DNA from: Pseudomonas citronellolis
Lineage (GTDB): Bacteria > Pseudomonadota > Gammaproteobacteria > Pseudomonadales > Pseudomonadaceae
Reading direction: 5' to 3'
Length of the DNA: 64,000 nt
NCBI RefSeq assembly: GCF_900112375.1
Contig: NZ_FOLS01000007.1
Span: 64,620 to 128,619 of the forward strand
How positions within the stretch are numbered: position 1 is the stretch's first letter; the number at the start of each line of letters is the position of its first letter. The notes beneath the pieces were generated by a model. It did no database searches. It was not told the DNA's origin and worked only from the letters and a program-made list of their open reading frames with translations. The position numbers and the translations under genes were made by a program. Shown piece by piece: positions 26,248 to 36,489 of this stretch.

Positions 26248-27389
26248 AGCAACGCAGGGAACTCGCGCTGGCGCTGAGCGCCGCGCTCATCCTGGCCATC
26301 GGCATGGGCTTCGGCCGCTTCGCCTTCACCGGGCTCTACCCGCTGATGGTCGGCGAAGGCGTGCTCAGCGTGAATAGCGGCTCGCTGGCCGCCTCGGCCA
26401 ACTACGCCGGCTACCTGCTGGGGGCGCTGGCCCTGGCGCGCTGCCCGGAGCGCCTGGCGGCGAACCTGTGCCGCGTGGCCCTGGTGGGCACCCTGCTGGG
26501 GCTGGCGGCCATGGCAGTGCCGGCGCCGGCCGGGTTCGCCATCGGCGTGCGCCTGCTGGCCGGGGTGCTCAGCGCGGTGGCGCTGGTAGGCGCCTCGGTG
26601 TGGCTGCTGCACGTGATGCAACGCCACGGCGGCGCGCCGCTGATGTTTTCCGGGGTGGGCCTGGGCATCCTGATTTCCGCCGAGCTGATCGCCGGCGGCC
26701 ATGGCGCGGGCCTGGGCAGCCCGGCGATCTGGCTGCTGCTGGCCGGCGCCGGGAGCGTTCTCGCCCTGCTGGCCTGGCCGGCGCTGGGTCGCCCCGCACC
26801 CGCGCCCGCCAAGACGGCGACGCACGCAGCGCCCGCCGTGCCCATGGCGCCGGCGAGCCTGCTGCTGATCTACGGCCTGGCCGGCTTTGGCTACATCATC
26901 ACCGCCACCTACCTGCCGCTGCTGATGCGCGGCGGCGCGCTGTCGCCGCTGCAGGCCTGGGCGGTATTCGGCCTGGCGGCGGCGCCGTCGTGCTTCTTCT
27001 GGCACTGGCTGCACGGGCGCCTGGGCACGCGCCGGGCGCTGGCGGCGAACCTGCTGGTGCAGGCGCTGGGCGTGATCCTGCCGGTGCTGCAGCACAGCGC
27101 CCCGGCCTACCTGGCCAGCGCCCTGCTGGTGGGCGGCACCTTCATGGGCACGCCGACCATCGCCCTGCCCGCCGCGCGCCTGGCGGCGGCGAAAGTGCGC
27201 TTCAACATGCTGGCGGCCATGACTGCGGTGTACGGCGTGGGGCAGATCGTCGGGCCGCTGGCCTCCAGCGCGCTCTACCACCTGGATGGCAGCTTCAGCC
27301 CGGCGCTGCTGGCGGCCGGCGCCGCCCTGCTGCTGGGGGCGGCCTGCACCTGGCAGCCGGCGCGGGCCGCCGCAAGCTGCCCGCGCTGA
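26244..27389 (+). CDS. YbfB/YjiJ-family MFS transporter, GTG start
   Basis: The 381-residue, 12-segment transporter belongs to the YbfB/YjiJ MFS family, as shown by the opening [21 protein letters not shown]. It starts with GTG at 26244, overlapping the LysR stop; no ATG gives the complete first membrane segment. Translational coupling with its presumed regulator is therefore likely. The substrate is not known. Confidence 0.88.
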   Translation: MKQRRELALALSAALILAIGMGFGRFAFTGLYPLMVGEGVLSVNSGSLAASANYAGYLLGALALARCPERLAANLCRVALVGTLLGLAAMAVPAPAGFAIGVRLLAGVLSAVALVGASVWLLHVMQRHGGAPLMFSGVGLGILISAELIAGGHGAGLGSPAIWLLLAGAGSVLALLAWPALGRPAPAPAKTATHAAPAVPMAPASLLLIYGLAGFGYIITATYLPLLMRGGALSPLQAWAVFGLAAAPSCFFWHWLHGRLGTRRALAANLLVQALGVILPVLQHSAPAYLASALLVGGTFMGTPTIALPAARLAAAKVRFNMLAAMTAVYGVGQIVGPLASSALYHLDGSFSPALLAAGAALLLGAACTWQPARAAASCPR

Positions 27390-27392
27390 GCC

Positions 27393-27980
27393 TCAGGCGT
27401 CGCCCTGGCGCTGACGCTTGCGGTGCTCGGCGACCTTGTGGCGGTTGCCGCACAGGGCCATGCTGCACCAGCGCCGGCGGTGCGACTTGGTGCGGTCGTA
27501 GAACCACAGGGTGCAGTCCGGGTGCTCGCACACGCGGACCAGCTCGAAATCCCCCTCGGCGAGCAACTGCGCGCCCTGCTCCGCCAGCGGCGCCAGCAGC
27601 CATTCGGCGCCGGGCTTGACGGCCTGGTGGTGCAGATGCGCGCCCTGCCCGTCCCAATCCAGCTGCGGGTAGCTCGCGACCTTGCGCAGGAAGGCGTTGA
27701 AGCGCGCCGGGTCGGCCGCCTCGCCACGCTTGCGCTTGCTCACCAGCTCGCGCAGGGTCTCGCGCAATTCGATGGCGGCGGCCAGCAGCTCGCCCTCGGC
27801 GAAGTCCGCACCCTCCGCCGGCAAGCCCAGCAGGCGCAGCCAGTGCAGCACGTCGGCGTCGCTGTGCCAGGCATCGGAGACCGACAGGGCCGCGGCATCG
27901 GCGCGGCTCAGGCTGTTGAGCAAGTCCAGCACCGGGTGGTCGGCGAGGATGTAGGGCGGCTGGGGGGTGGTTTCGCGCAT
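27393..27980 (-). CDS. CGNR zinc-finger / ABATE-domain regulator-like protein
   Basis: The 195-residue protein has an N-terminal ABATE (DUF1470) domain, with [11 protein letters not shown] near residues 18-28, and a C-terminal CGNR zinc finger with four Cys/His-type ligands (RVCEHPDC...[12 protein letters not shown]). Proteins of this type are putative stress-linked transcription regulators. The stop is 3 bp from the convergent MFS stop. Confidence 0.88.
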   Translation of the reverse strand: MRETTPQPPYILADHPVLDLLNSLSRADAAALSVSDAWHSDADVLHWLRLLGLPAEGADFAEGELLAAAIELRETLRELVSKRKRGEAADPARFNAFLRKVASYPQLDWDGQGAHLHHQAVKPGAEWLLAPLAEQGAQLLAEGDFELVRVCEHPDCTLWFYDRTKSHRRRWCSMALCGNRHKVAEHRKRQRQGDA

Positions 27981-28118
27981 GCTCGCTCCGGGGTCGTGGG
28001 TGTCGAGCCCATGGTAACCCTCGTCCAGGCGTTTTCAAGTTACAGCATCGGGCGACTGGCGAGCCGCGCCAGCCTGGCCAAGACTGTTCAGTCCCCTTCC
28101 CTGATCAGGAGCCCTGCC

Positions 28119-28547
28119 ATGTCCATCGACAACGTGCTGTACCGCGCCTACGCCGAAGCCACCGGTGGCCGCGAGGGACGCGCCATTTCCTCCGACGGCG
28201 TGCTCGACGTGGAGCTGACCACGCCCAAGGAACTGGGCGGCAACGGCGCCCGCGGCACCAACCCGGAGCAACTGTTCGCCGCCGGCTACTCGGCGTGCTT
28301 CCTCGGCGCCATGAAGTTCGTCGCCGCCCGCGACAAGCTGGCGATTCCCAAGGACCCGTCCATCGAGGGCGTGGTCGGCATCGGCCCGGTGCCCACCGGC
28401 TTCGCCATCGAGGTGGAGCTGCGCATCTCCCTGCCCGGTCTGCCGCGCGACCAGGCGCAGACCCTGGTGGACCGCGCGCACATCGTCTGCCCGTACTCCA
28501 ACGCCACCCGCGGCAACATCGACGTCACCCTGACCATCCTCGACTGA
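28119..28547 (+). CDS. ohr: Organic hydroperoxide resistance protein Ohr
   Basis: The 142-residue OsmC/Ohr peroxidase reduces organic and fatty-acid hydroperoxides using lipoylated proteins. The catalytic residues match the known P. aeruginosa enzyme in type and number: Arg18, Glu50, Cys60 (GYSACF) and Cys124 ([11 protein letters not shown]). The start at 28119 gives [11 protein letters not shown]; a longer upstream frame is a shadow. The usual OhrR (MarR) regulator is not adjacent. Confidence 0.93.
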   Translation: MSIDNVLYRAYAEATGGREGRAISSDGVLDVELTTPKELGGNGARGTNPEQLFAAGYSACFLGAMKFVAARDKLAIPKDPSIEGVVGIGPVPTGFAIEVELRISLPGLPRDQAQTLVDRAHIVCPYSNATRGNIDVTLTILD

Positions 28548-28556
28548 GCCCCGCCC

Positions 28557-28584
28557 CGGCTGCGGCGCCCGCCGCAGCCGCCTT
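28557..28584 (+). terminator. Probable terminator after ohr
   Basis: A 9-bp stem, CGGCTGCGG (28557-28565) pairing with CCGCAGCCG (28572-28580), is followed by CCTTTCCCC. The T-run is weak, so efficiency is uncertain. Confidence 0.5.
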
Positions 28585-28746
28585 TCCCCTTCCCCGCCAA
28601 GGCCTATCCCGGATGCCGGACGGTGTCTGCCCGGACGAATGGCGCAGTAACTCTTTAAACAGTTATTGACAGGTTACAAGGCAGGCGCAAAATACAGCCT
28701 TGAGTAACCGTATAAATACACTTAAAGAGTTACAGAGGTGACTGCC
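28585..28746 (+). promoter_or_regulatory. Promoter of the 55-residue ORF with paired 12-bp operator
   Basis: An AT-rich stretch has a TTGACA -35 box (28666-28671) and a possible -10 at AAATAC (about 28690). A perfect 12-bp inverted repeat flanks the promoter: GTAACTCTTTAA (28647-28658) and TTAAAGAGTTAC (28722-28733). The upstream arm is also part of an imperfect palindrome AACTCTTTAAACAGTT. The arrangement fits two operators bracketing a promoter. Confidence 0.6.
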
Positions 28747-28914
28747 ATGTTCGCCCGACTGCTGCGTCGACTCTTCCCGCACCCCGCCGAAAAAGACCTG
28801 GACCGCTGGGCCGACGACCTCGCCGCCGAACGCCGCTGGCGCGCCAGCCCGGCCGCGCGGGCCCGCTACTACGCCCTGCCCGGCAGCCTGCCGCGGCAAC
28901 CCCGGCGGCGCTAG
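28747..28914 (+). CDS. Small basic protein, 55 aa, unknown
   Basis: This short frame starts with ATG at 28747 behind an AGAGGTGA ribosome site and ends with TAG at 28912-28914. The product is rich in Arg, Trp and Tyr (MFARLLRRLFPHPAEKDLDR at the start) with a net positive charge. It has an unusually clear promoter and operator upstream, which supports it being real. Its stop overlaps the stop of the convergent AhpD-like gene by 3 bp. I do not recognise a family. Confidence 0.65.
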   Translation: MFARLLRRLFPHPAEKDLDRWADDLAAERRWRASPAARARYYALPGSLPRQPRRR

Positions 28915-29351
28915 AGCGCCGGCAGCTGGCGGAAGCTCACCGCCAGGCGGTTCCAGCAGTTGATGGCGGAAATGGCCACGGTCAGGTCCACCGCCTCGCG
29001 CTCGTCGAACTGGCTGCGCAACTGCTGGTAGACCTCGTCGGGCACGTTGGACTGCGACAGCAGCGTGACCGACTCGCACCAGGCCAGCGCGGCCCGCTCG
29101 CGGTCGCTGAAGAAGGGCGAGTCGCGCCATACCGCCACGGCGTACAGGCGCCGCTCGGACTCGCCGCTGCGCCGCGCCTCCAGCGCATGCATGTCGGCGC
29201 AGAACGCGCAGTTGTTGACCTGCGAGACGCGCACCTTGACCAGCTCCAGCAGCGGCTTCTCGATGGACAGGTCGAAGGTCGCCGCCTCCAGCGCCAGGAT
29301 CGCCTTGAGCGCTTCCGGCGAGGCCGTGTAGTAGTCCAGGCGTGGTTCCAT
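28911..29351 (-). CDS. AhpD/carboxymuconolactone decarboxylase-family protein
   Basis: The 146-residue protein has the AhpD-type redox motif Cys48-x-x-Cys51 with His55 (NNCAFCADMH). Family members are thiol peroxidase partners. A GAGGAA ribosome site before 29351 (MEPRLDYYTA) decides the start over a longer frame to 29417. It is divergent from the MocR-type regulator. Confidence 0.88.
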   Translation of the reverse strand: MEPRLDYYTASPEALKAILALEAATFDLSIEKPLLELVKVRVSQVNNCAFCADMHALEARRSGESERRLYAVAVWRDSPFFSDRERAALAWCESVTLLSQSNVPDEVYQQLRSQFDEREAVDLTVAISAINCWNRLAVSFRQLPAL

Positions 29352-29505
29352 GGCGAAGTTCCTCGAAGGTAGATGAAGGCCATTCTGCCGGGCGCGCCAT
29401 CGCGCCAGGGTGGCCAATCCTACGAAAAACCGCTACGCAACTTCGCGCCCGGCCCGGCCGCTGGCTAATCTTCCGCCAATACACAGCGAGCGCGGAGAGG
29501 CATTC

Positions 29506-30939
29506 ATGGAGTTGCACATCGTCATCCAGGGCCAGAAGGACCTTGGCGGGCAACTCTACGCGCAGCTGCGCGAGGCCATCGACAGCGGGCGCCTGGCCGC
29601 CGGCGCGCGGCTGCCGCCCAGTCGCCTGCTGGCCGAGCAGTTGGGCCTGTCGCGCAAGACGGTGTCGGACATCTACGCCCAGCTCACCTACGAGGGCGTG
29701 CTGGTCGGCCGCGTCGGCAGCGGCACCTTCGTCAACGCCCGGGTGCCGCGCCACGAGCAGCGCCCGCAGGCCATCCGCTACGCCGCCCAGGAGGCCATCG
29801 ACACCTGGGAGGCGCTGCAGACGCGCATCGTCCATCCCCACGCCGGCGTCACCCTGCGCGCCGACTTCCTCGGCGGCGCCAGCAGCCTCGCCACCTTCCC
29901 CCACGAGGACTGGCGCCGCTGCGTGCACTTCGCCCTGCGCCAGATGCAGGGCCCGCGGGCGGTCTACGCGCAGCCCGAGGGCCTGCCCAGCCTGCGCGAC
30001 GCCATTGCCCGGCACATCGCCTACAGCCGCGGCGTGCAGTGCCGCGACGAGGACGTCATCGTCTGCAACGGCGCGCAACAGGCCCTCGACCTGCTGGCCC
30101 GGGTGCTGGTGCGCCCCGGCACCCGGGTGGCCATGGAAGACCCCGGCTACCCGCCGGCGCGCCTGCAGTTCGCCATGCAGGGCGCGGAAATCGTCAGCGT
30201 GCCGGTGGACGCCGAGGGTCTGTGCGTGGAGCGCATCCCCGACGGCACCCAGCTGATCTACTGCACCCCGGCGCACCAGTTCCCCCTCGGCATGCCGATG
30301 AGCGAGGCGCGGCGCCAGGCCCTGCTGGCGCGGGCCGCGGAGCTGGGCGCGGTAATCGTCGAGGACGACTACGACAGCGAATTCCGCTACGAAGGCCGCC
30401 CCCACGAGACGCTGCACAGCCTCGACCGCCTGGGCCTCGTGGCTTACGTCGGGACCTTCTCCAAGACGCTGCTGCCGGAACTGCGCCTGGGCTACCTGGT
30501 GGTGCCGCCGGGCCCGCGCCCGGCCCTGCTGCGCGCGCGGCAGCTGAACGACTGGCACAGCTCGACCCTGGCGCAGTGGGCGCTGGCCAAGTTCATCGCC
30601 GACGGCTGCCTGCTCAAGCACATCCGCCGCTGCCACGGCATCTACGCCACGCGCCGCGAACGCATCCTGGCGCGCGTCGAAGGCGACCTCTCGCCCTGGC
30701 TGCAGGCGGTGCCGTCCAACGCCGGCTTCCACCTGGCGCTGCTGTTCAAGGTGCCGGTGAAGCTGCCGCTGCTGGTGGAGCTGGCGCGCAAGCTGGAAGT
30801 CGGCATCTATCCGCTGGACGGCTTCTACGACCGCGAGCCGGTGCGCCAGGGGCTGCTGATGGGCTTCGGCGCCATCGAGAAGCTGGATATCGACCCGGCC
30901 CTGGACAAGCTGCGCGACCTGCTCCGGCAGATCGCCTGA
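29506..30939 (+). CDS. MocR/PdxR-family regulator (GntR-aminotransferase fusion)
   Basis: The 477-residue protein has a GntR DNA-binding domain (about 10-80, with LPPSRLLAEQLGLSRKTVSD) joined to a class I aminotransferase-like domain. The PLP-lysine is in GTFSKTLLPELRLGY. MocR regulators use PLP or aldimines as effector. The start at 29506 follows a GGAGAGG site. Its divergent neighbour, the AhpD-like gene, is the natural first target; a vitamin B6 gene is not nearby. Confidence 0.9.
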   Translation: MELHIVIQGQKDLGGQLYAQLREAIDSGRLAAGARLPPSRLLAEQLGLSRKTVSDIYAQLTYEGVLVGRVGSGTFVNARVPRHEQRPQAIRYAAQEAIDTWEALQTRIVHPHAGVTLRADFLGGASSLATFPHEDWRRCVHFALRQMQGPRAVYAQPEGLPSLRDAIARHIAYSRGVQCRDEDVIVCNGAQQALDLLARVLVRPGTRVAMEDPGYPPARLQFAMQGAEIVSVPVDAEGLCVERIPDGTQLIYCTPAHQFPLGMPMSEARRQALLARAAELGAVIVEDDYDSEFRYEGRPHETLHSLDRLGLVAYVGTFSKTLLPELRLGYLVVPPGPRPALLRARQLNDWHSSTLAQWALAKFIADGCLLKHIRRCHGIYATRRERILARVEGDLSPWLQAVPSNAGFHLALLFKVPVKLPLLVELARKLEVGIYPLDGFYDREPVRQGLLMGFGAIEKLDIDPALDKLRDLLRQIA

Positions 30940-30958
30940 GGCCGCGCAGCCACGCGTC

Positions 30959-31747
<789 letters not shown>

Positions 31748-31783
31748 GGCACTGCTCTCGGTTGTTTTCGGTTTTCGATTTTC

Positions 31784-31806
31784 GTAGGAGCGAGCTTGCT
31801 CGCGAA
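31784..31806. repeat. Single REP arm
   Basis: A full GTAGGAGCGAGC-type arm lies in the 262-bp divergent gap between the SDR and the NDH-2-like gene. The rest of the gap (31807-32009) holds a possible promoter and no gene. Confidence 0.85.
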
Positions 31807-32009
31807 CGGATTCCGCTGCGGGGTTACGCGAACAAGGGCTGGACGACGATGTGGTGAGTGGGCCCAAAGCAGCCTAGGCGCTACCGGCAGCCACGTCCAA
31901 GCGCCCGGCAGGATTGGACTGCCGGTTTTCGCCCGGATTGTCCGTTATTCCCCTCCCGCCGAACGCCTAGTATCCCCTTCACGAATTTTCCCTTCCCAGG
32001 AGTCACGCC

Positions 32010-33215
32010 ATGCAACAACGCATCCTCGTCATCGGTTCCGGTTTCGCCGGCATGTGGGCCGCGCTGGGCGCCGCCCGCGTCCTCGACCAGCACGGCCGCG
32101 GCGACGTCGAAGTCGCGCTGGTCGCCCCCGAGCCGCTGCTGCACCTGCGCCCGCGCCTGCACGAGGCCGCCCCGCACGCCATGACCACGCCGCTGCTGCC
32201 GCTGTTCGAAGCCGCCGGGGTGCGCTACGTGCAGGGCAGCGTCGAGCGCATCCACACCGGCGAGCGCAGCGTCGAGGCCGTGAACGAGCGCGGCGAACGT
32301 TTCAGCCTCGCCTACGACCGCCTGGTGCTGACCGCCGGCAGCCGCCTGTTCCGCCCGGCCATCCCCGGCCTGGCCGAGCACGCCTTCAGCATCGACCAGA
32401 CCGACGAAGCCAGCGCCCTGGACGTGCACCTGGCGCGCCTGGCCGACCTGCCGCCGGGCGACGCGCGCAACACAGTGGTAGTGGCCGGCGGCGGCTTCAC
32501 CGGCATCGAGATCGCCTGCGAACTGCCCGCGCGGGTACGCCATGTGCTAGGCGAAGATGCCGAGGTACGGGTGGTGATAGTCGAGCGCAGCCACGTCATC
32601 GGCCCCGACCTGGGCCCCGGCCCGCGCCCGCAGATCGAGCAGGCCCTGGACGAACTGGGCGTGGTGCGCTTCCTCGGCGCCGCGGTCAACGCCATCGACG
32701 CCGACGGCCTGAGCACCACCACCGGCGAGCGCATCGAGGCGAAGACGGTGATCTGGACCGCCGGCATGCAGGCCAGCCCGCTGACCGCCCAGGTGCCCGG
32801 CGAACGCGACGCCCTCGGCCGCCTGCACGTGACGCGCGACCTGCGGGTGAAAGGCGTGGACTCGGTATTCGCCGCCGGCGACGTGGCCCTGGCGCAGGTG
32901 GACGATGCGGGCAACCACGCGCTGATGTCCTGCCAGCACGCGATGAACATGGGCCGCAGCGCCGGCTACAACGTCGCCGCCGACCTCCTCGGCCTGCCCA
33001 CCCAGGCCTACGCCCAGCCGGTCTACGTCACCTGCCTCGACCTGGGCCCCTGGGGCGCGGTCTACACCGAGGGCTGGGAACGCCAGGTCAAGCTGCAGGG
33101 CGCCGAGGCCAAGGCCCTCAAGCGCCAGATCAACACCCAGTGGATCTACCCGCCCCAACCCAGCCGCAAGGCCGCCCGCGAAGCCGCCGACCCGCAACGG
33201 GTGGTGGTGGCGTAA
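32010..33215 (+). CDS. NDH-2-like NAD(P)/FAD oxidoreductase
   Basis: The 401-residue flavoprotein has two Rossmann motifs: VIGSGFAGMWAALGA (7-21) for FAD and VVVAGGGFTGIEIACEL (about 155) for NAD(P)H. A late FAD contact is FAAGDVA. It resembles type II NADH dehydrogenase-like enzymes but lacks an evident C-terminal membrane anchor. A quinone or other acceptor is possible. An AGGAG site precedes the ATG. Confidence 0.85.
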   Translation: MQQRILVIGSGFAGMWAALGAARVLDQHGRGDVEVALVAPEPLLHLRPRLHEAAPHAMTTPLLPLFEAAGVRYVQGSVERIHTGERSVEAVNERGERFSLAYDRLVLTAGSRLFRPAIPGLAEHAFSIDQTDEASALDVHLARLADLPPGDARNTVVVAGGGFTGIEIACELPARVRHVLGEDAEVRVVIVERSHVIGPDLGPGPRPQIEQALDELGVVRFLGAAVNAIDADGLSTTTGERIEAKTVIWTAGMQASPLTAQVPGERDALGRLHVTRDLRVKGVDSVFAAGDVALAQVDDAGNHALMSCQHAMNMGRSAGYNVAADLLGLPTQAYAQPVYVTCLDLGPWGAVYTEGWERQVKLQGAEAKALKRQINTQWIYPPQPSRKAAREAADPQRVVVA

Positions 33216-33293
33216 CCGTTCACGGTTCTCCGCCGCTACACCTGTGTCATTCCCCAACGCCATGGTCGAACCGGGCTTTGCCTCCGGCCATGG

Positions 33294-33492
33294 CGATGGG
33301 TATCGCTTCGCTCCACCCATCCTACGGGCTGGCCGTCGCAACGGTGTTCCGGGCCAACGGCGTATAACCGCGAACGGTTATACGCCCTACGCTACTGTCT
33401 TACAGGCCGCGCCGGGGCGCTCTTCGTAGGAGCGAGCTTGCTCGCGAATGAGCCCCGCAGCGGAGTCTGTTCGCGAGCAAGCTCGCTCCTAC
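33294..33492. repeat. Repeat cluster after NDH-2-like gene
   Basis: Three families sit in tandem: GATGGGTATCGC element (33296-33328), the 28-bp palindrome (33359-33386) and a 67-bp REP pair (33426-33492). The 381-bp gap 33216-33596 holds only these and the terminator at its end. Confidence 0.85.
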
Positions 33493-33539
33493 GAGAAGCC
33501 ATCTCCGCGATTGCCGGAACCTCCGGCGGGCCGCCCATG

Positions 33540-33572
33540 AAAAAGCCCGGGCACCTCGCGGTGCCCGGGCTC
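33540..33572 (-). terminator. Rho-independent terminator of the ketone-body operon
   Basis: On the minus strand an 11-bp stem (GCCCGGGCACC with its complement, loop of four) at 33545-33570 is followed by five T. It lies 25 bp after the transporter stop and ends the minus-strand set. Confidence 0.88.
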
Positions 33573-33596
33573 TGCCGTTGGCGGCCGTCTGCGTGG

Positions 33597-35021
33597 TTAC
33601 GGCATGACCGGCGGCAGGTACTGCAGGGTGGTGCCCAGGGCCCAGAGCAGGAACAGCACCAGGGGCACGTGGACCAGCAGCTGGACGAAGGAGAAGCCGA
33701 TCAGGTCGCGGGCCTTCAGGCCCAGCACGCCGAGCAGCGGCAGCATGTAGAAGGGGTTGATCAGGTTCGGCAGCGCCTCGGCGGCGTTGTAGATCTGCAC
33801 TGCCCAGCCCAGGTGGTACTTCAGCTCGGTCGCCACCTGCATCACGTAGGGCGCCTCGATGATCCACTTGCCGCCGCCGGAGGGGATGAAGAAGCCCAGC
33901 ACCGCGGAGTACACGCCCATCAGCAGCGCGTAGGTGTCGTGGGAGGCGATCTGCACGAAGAAGGTGGAGATGTGGTGCGCCACGGTAGCGCCGTCGGTGC
34001 CTTTCACGGTGGTCATGATGGCGGCGATGGAGCCGTACAGCGGGAACTGGATCAGCACCCCGGTGGTGGTCGGCACCGCGCGGGCCACGGCGTCGAGGAA
34101 GTTGCGCGGGCGCCAGTGCAGCAGCGCGCCGACCATCAGGAACAGCAGGTTGTAGGTGTTCAGCCCGGAGATGGCGAGGATCGCCGGCTTGGTGGCGAAC
34201 TCGTGGAACAGCCAGCCGGCGGCCAGGGCCACCAGCAGCAGGATCAGCAACGGGCTGTGCTCCAGCCATTCGCCGGGGCGGCTGGGCTTGCTCATGTGCG
34301 GCGGGGTGAAGCTGACGTCCACGCCGCAGGCATCGGCGTCGCGGGCGCTGGATTCGCCCGGCGCGGTCATGTAGGCGATCACCACCGACACCACCACCAG
34401 GGCCAGCAGCATCAGGCCGGACTGCCAGAGGAAGATGGTCTCGGTGAAGGGGATCACCCCGGTGATGGCGAGGATCGACGGCGGCAGGCTGCCGGGGTTG
34501 GCCTGCAGCTGCGCGGCGGAGGACGACAGGCCCAGCGCCCAGACGGCGCCCAGGCCCAGGTAGGCCGCGGCGCCGGCGGCGCGGTAGTCCATCTTCAGGT
34601 CCGTGCGGCGGGCCAGGGCGCGCACCAGCAGGCCGCCGAAGACCAGGCTCAGGCCCCAGTTGAGCAGCGAGGCGAGCATCGACACCACGGCCACCCAGGC
34701 CACCGCCGAGCGACCGTTCTTCGGCACCCGCGCCAGCAGCGCGATCAGCCGCGAGGCCGGGCCGGAACTGGCGACCACGTAGCCGCCGATGACCACGAAG
34801 GCCATCTGCATGGTGAAGGGGATCAGGCTCCAGAAGCCGTCGCCGAAGGCCTTGGCGGTGTCGCCGGGGGACGCGCCCATGGCCAGGGTGGCCACGGCCA
34901 CGATCAGCACCGCCAGGGTGGCGAACACCCAGGAGTCCGGGAACCAGCGCTCGGCCCAGGCCGAGCAGGCCATGGCGAAGCGCGCGGAACGGCTTTCCTG
35001 CAGTTGCAGTTTCGCGTTCAT
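33597..35021 (-). CDS. Short-chain fatty acid transporter (AtoE-like)
   Basis: The 474-residue membrane protein has about twelve hydrophobic segments and belongs to the AtoE/TIGR00366 family of short-chain fatty acid transporters. It follows a thiolase and two CoA-transferase genes on the same strand, so it probably brings in acetoacetate, butyrate or dehydrocarnitine-derived acids. The order recalls P. aeruginosa PA1999-PA2002. A terminator follows. Confidence 0.88.
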   Translation of the reverse strand: MNAKLQLQESRSARFAMACSAWAERWFPDSWVFATLAVLIVAVATLAMGASPGDTAKAFGDGFWSLIPFTMQMAFVVIGGYVVASSGPASRLIALLARVPKNGRSAVAWVAVVSMLASLLNWGLSLVFGGLLVRALARRTDLKMDYRAAGAAAYLGLGAVWALGLSSSAAQLQANPGSLPPSILAITGVIPFTETIFLWQSGLMLLALVVVSVVIAYMTAPGESSARDADACGVDVSFTPPHMSKPSRPGEWLEHSPLLILLLVALAAGWLFHEFATKPAILAISGLNTYNLLFLMVGALLHWRPRNFLDAVARAVPTTTGVLIQFPLYGSIAAIMTTVKGTDGATVAHHISTFFVQIASHDTYALLMGVYSAVLGFFIPSGGGKWIIEAPYVMQVATELKYHLGWAVQIYNAAEALPNLINPFYMLPLLGVLGLKARDLIGFSFVQLLVHVPLVLFLLWALGTTLQYLPPVMP

Positions 35022-35068
35022 TTTTCCTACCTCGATTTTCTTGGAGTTATTTTTCTTTGTAACGCCGA

Positions 35069-35093
35069 ACGCCCCGGAGTTCGTCCGGGGCGT
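35069..35093 (-). other. Stem-loop between atoB and the transporter gene
   Basis: A perfect 10-bp stem (ACGCCCCGGA with complement, 5-nt loop) lies just after the atoB stop. There is no T-run, so it is better read as an mRNA-stabilising or processing hairpin within the operon than as a terminator. Confidence 0.55.
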
Positions 35094-35119
35094 CCGTCAC
35101 ACCGGCACGCGGGGCTCGA

Positions 35120-36301
35120 TCAGTCGCGGACCAGGGCCAGGGCCACGCCCTGGCCACCGCCGATGCACAGGGTGGCAAGGCCCTTCTTCGCATCGCGGCG
35201 GAGCATTTCGTGCAGCAGGCTGACCAGCACGCGGCAGCCGGAGGCGCCGATGGGATGGCCCAGGGCGATGGCGCCGCCGTTGACGTTGACCTTGGCGGCG
35301 TCCCAGCCCAGTTCCTTGCCCACCGCCAGGGATTGCGCGGCGAAGGCTTCGTTGGCCTCGATCAGGTCCAGCTCGGCCAGTTGCCAGCCGGCCTTGTCCA
35401 GGCAGCGGCGGGTGGCGGAAACCGGGCCGATGCCCATGATCGCCGGATCGACGCCGGCGCTGGCATAAGAGGCGATGCGTGCCAGCACCGGCAGGCCCAG
35501 TTCCTTGGCCTTGGCGGCACTCATCAGCAGTACGGCGGCGGCGCCGTCGTTGAGGCTGGAGGCGTTGCCGGCGGTGACGCTGCCGTCCTTCTTGAACGCC
35601 GGCTTGAGCTTGGCCAGGGCCTCGGCGGTGGTGCCGGCGCGCGGCTGCTCGTCGGTGTCGAAGCTCAGCGCCTCGCCCTTGCGCTGCGGGATGCTCACCG
35701 GGACGATCTCGTCACGGAAGCGCCCGGCCTCGATGGCGGCCACGGCCTTCTGCTGCGAGGCGGCGGCGAAGGCGTCCTGCTCCTCGCGGGTGATGCCGTA
35801 CTTGTCCACCAGATTCTCGGCGGTGATGCCCATGTGGTAGTCGTTGAAGGCGTCCCACAGGCCGTCGACGATCATGCTGTCGACCAGTTGCGCATGGCCC
35901 ATGCGCAGGCCGGTGCGGGCCTTGGGCAGCACGTAGGGTGACAGGCTCATGTTCTCCTGGCCGCCGGCGATCACCACTTCGGCGTCGCCGCAGCGGATGG
36001 CCTGGGCGGCCAGGTGCAGGGCCTTGAGGCCCGAGCCGCAGACCTTGTTCAGCGTCAGCGCCGGCACCGCATGGGGCAGCCCGGCGGCGATGGCGGCCTG
36101 GCGCGCCGGGTTCTGCCCGGAGCCGGCGGTGAGCACCTGGCCGAGGATCACCTCGTCCACCTGCTCGGGCTTCACGCCGCTGCGCTGCAGCAGCTCGCGG
36201 ATGACGATGGCGCCCAGTTCGTGGGCGGGGATGTTCGCCAGGCTGCCCTGGAAGGCGCCGATGGCGGTGCGGGTGGCGGCGACTATCACTACGTCTTGCA
36301 T
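35120..36301 (-). CDS. atoB: Acetyl-CoA C-acetyltransferase
   Basis: The 393-residue thiolase splits acetoacetyl-CoA into two acetyl-CoA. The acyl-binding Cys88 is in KVCGSG, the His in [14 protein letters not shown] and the second Cys379 in LCIGGGQG. The start at 36301 gives [15 protein letters not shown]; the longer frame to 36394 runs into a repeat. It acts after the CoA-transferase encoded upstream. Confidence 0.92.
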   Translation of the reverse strand: MQDVVIVAATRTAIGAFQGSLANIPAHELGAIVIRELLQRSGVKPEQVDEVILGQVLTAGSGQNPARQAAIAAGLPHAVPALTLNKVCGSGLKALHLAAQAIRCGDAEVVIAGGQENMSLSPYVLPKARTGLRMGHAQLVDSMIVDGLWDAFNDYHMGITAENLVDKYGITREEQDAFAAASQQKAVAAIEAGRFRDEIVPVSIPQRKGEALSFDTDEQPRAGTTAEALAKLKPAFKKDGSVTAGNASSLNDGAAAVLLMSAAKAKELGLPVLARIASYASAGVDPAIMGIGPVSATRRCLDKAGWQLAELDLIEANEAFAAQSLAVGKELGWDAAKVNVNGGAIALGHPIGASGCRVLVSLLHEMLRRDAKKGLATLCIGGGQGVALALVRD

Positions 36302-36367
36302 GTCTTTCTCCCAAGCGGCTGTTCGTTGGAGCAACTGCCTTGCCGGCTGCGCCGAGGTGCTTTTCGT

Positions 36368-36481
36368 AGGATGGGTTGAGCTTGCGAAACCCATGCTGTC
36401 GGGGTGATGGGTATCGCTTCGCTCAACGCCATCCTACGGGTGCTACTCCTGCGCGTGATCGCGGGCAGGGCCCGCTCCTAC
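36368..36481. repeat. Repeats between dhcB and atoB
   Basis: A GATGGGTATCGC-type inverted pair (36368 area and 36407-36438) is followed by a REP arm variant (36459-36481). They interrupt an otherwise compact operon (188-bp gap) and might reduce or separate downstream expression. Confidence 0.8.
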
Positions 36482-36489
36482 AGGGGGTG

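Noticed and set aside
33597-35093. Hairpin at 35069-35093 as an operon terminator
   Set aside because: No T-run follows on the transcribed strand, and the downstream transporter has no separate promoter that I can see.
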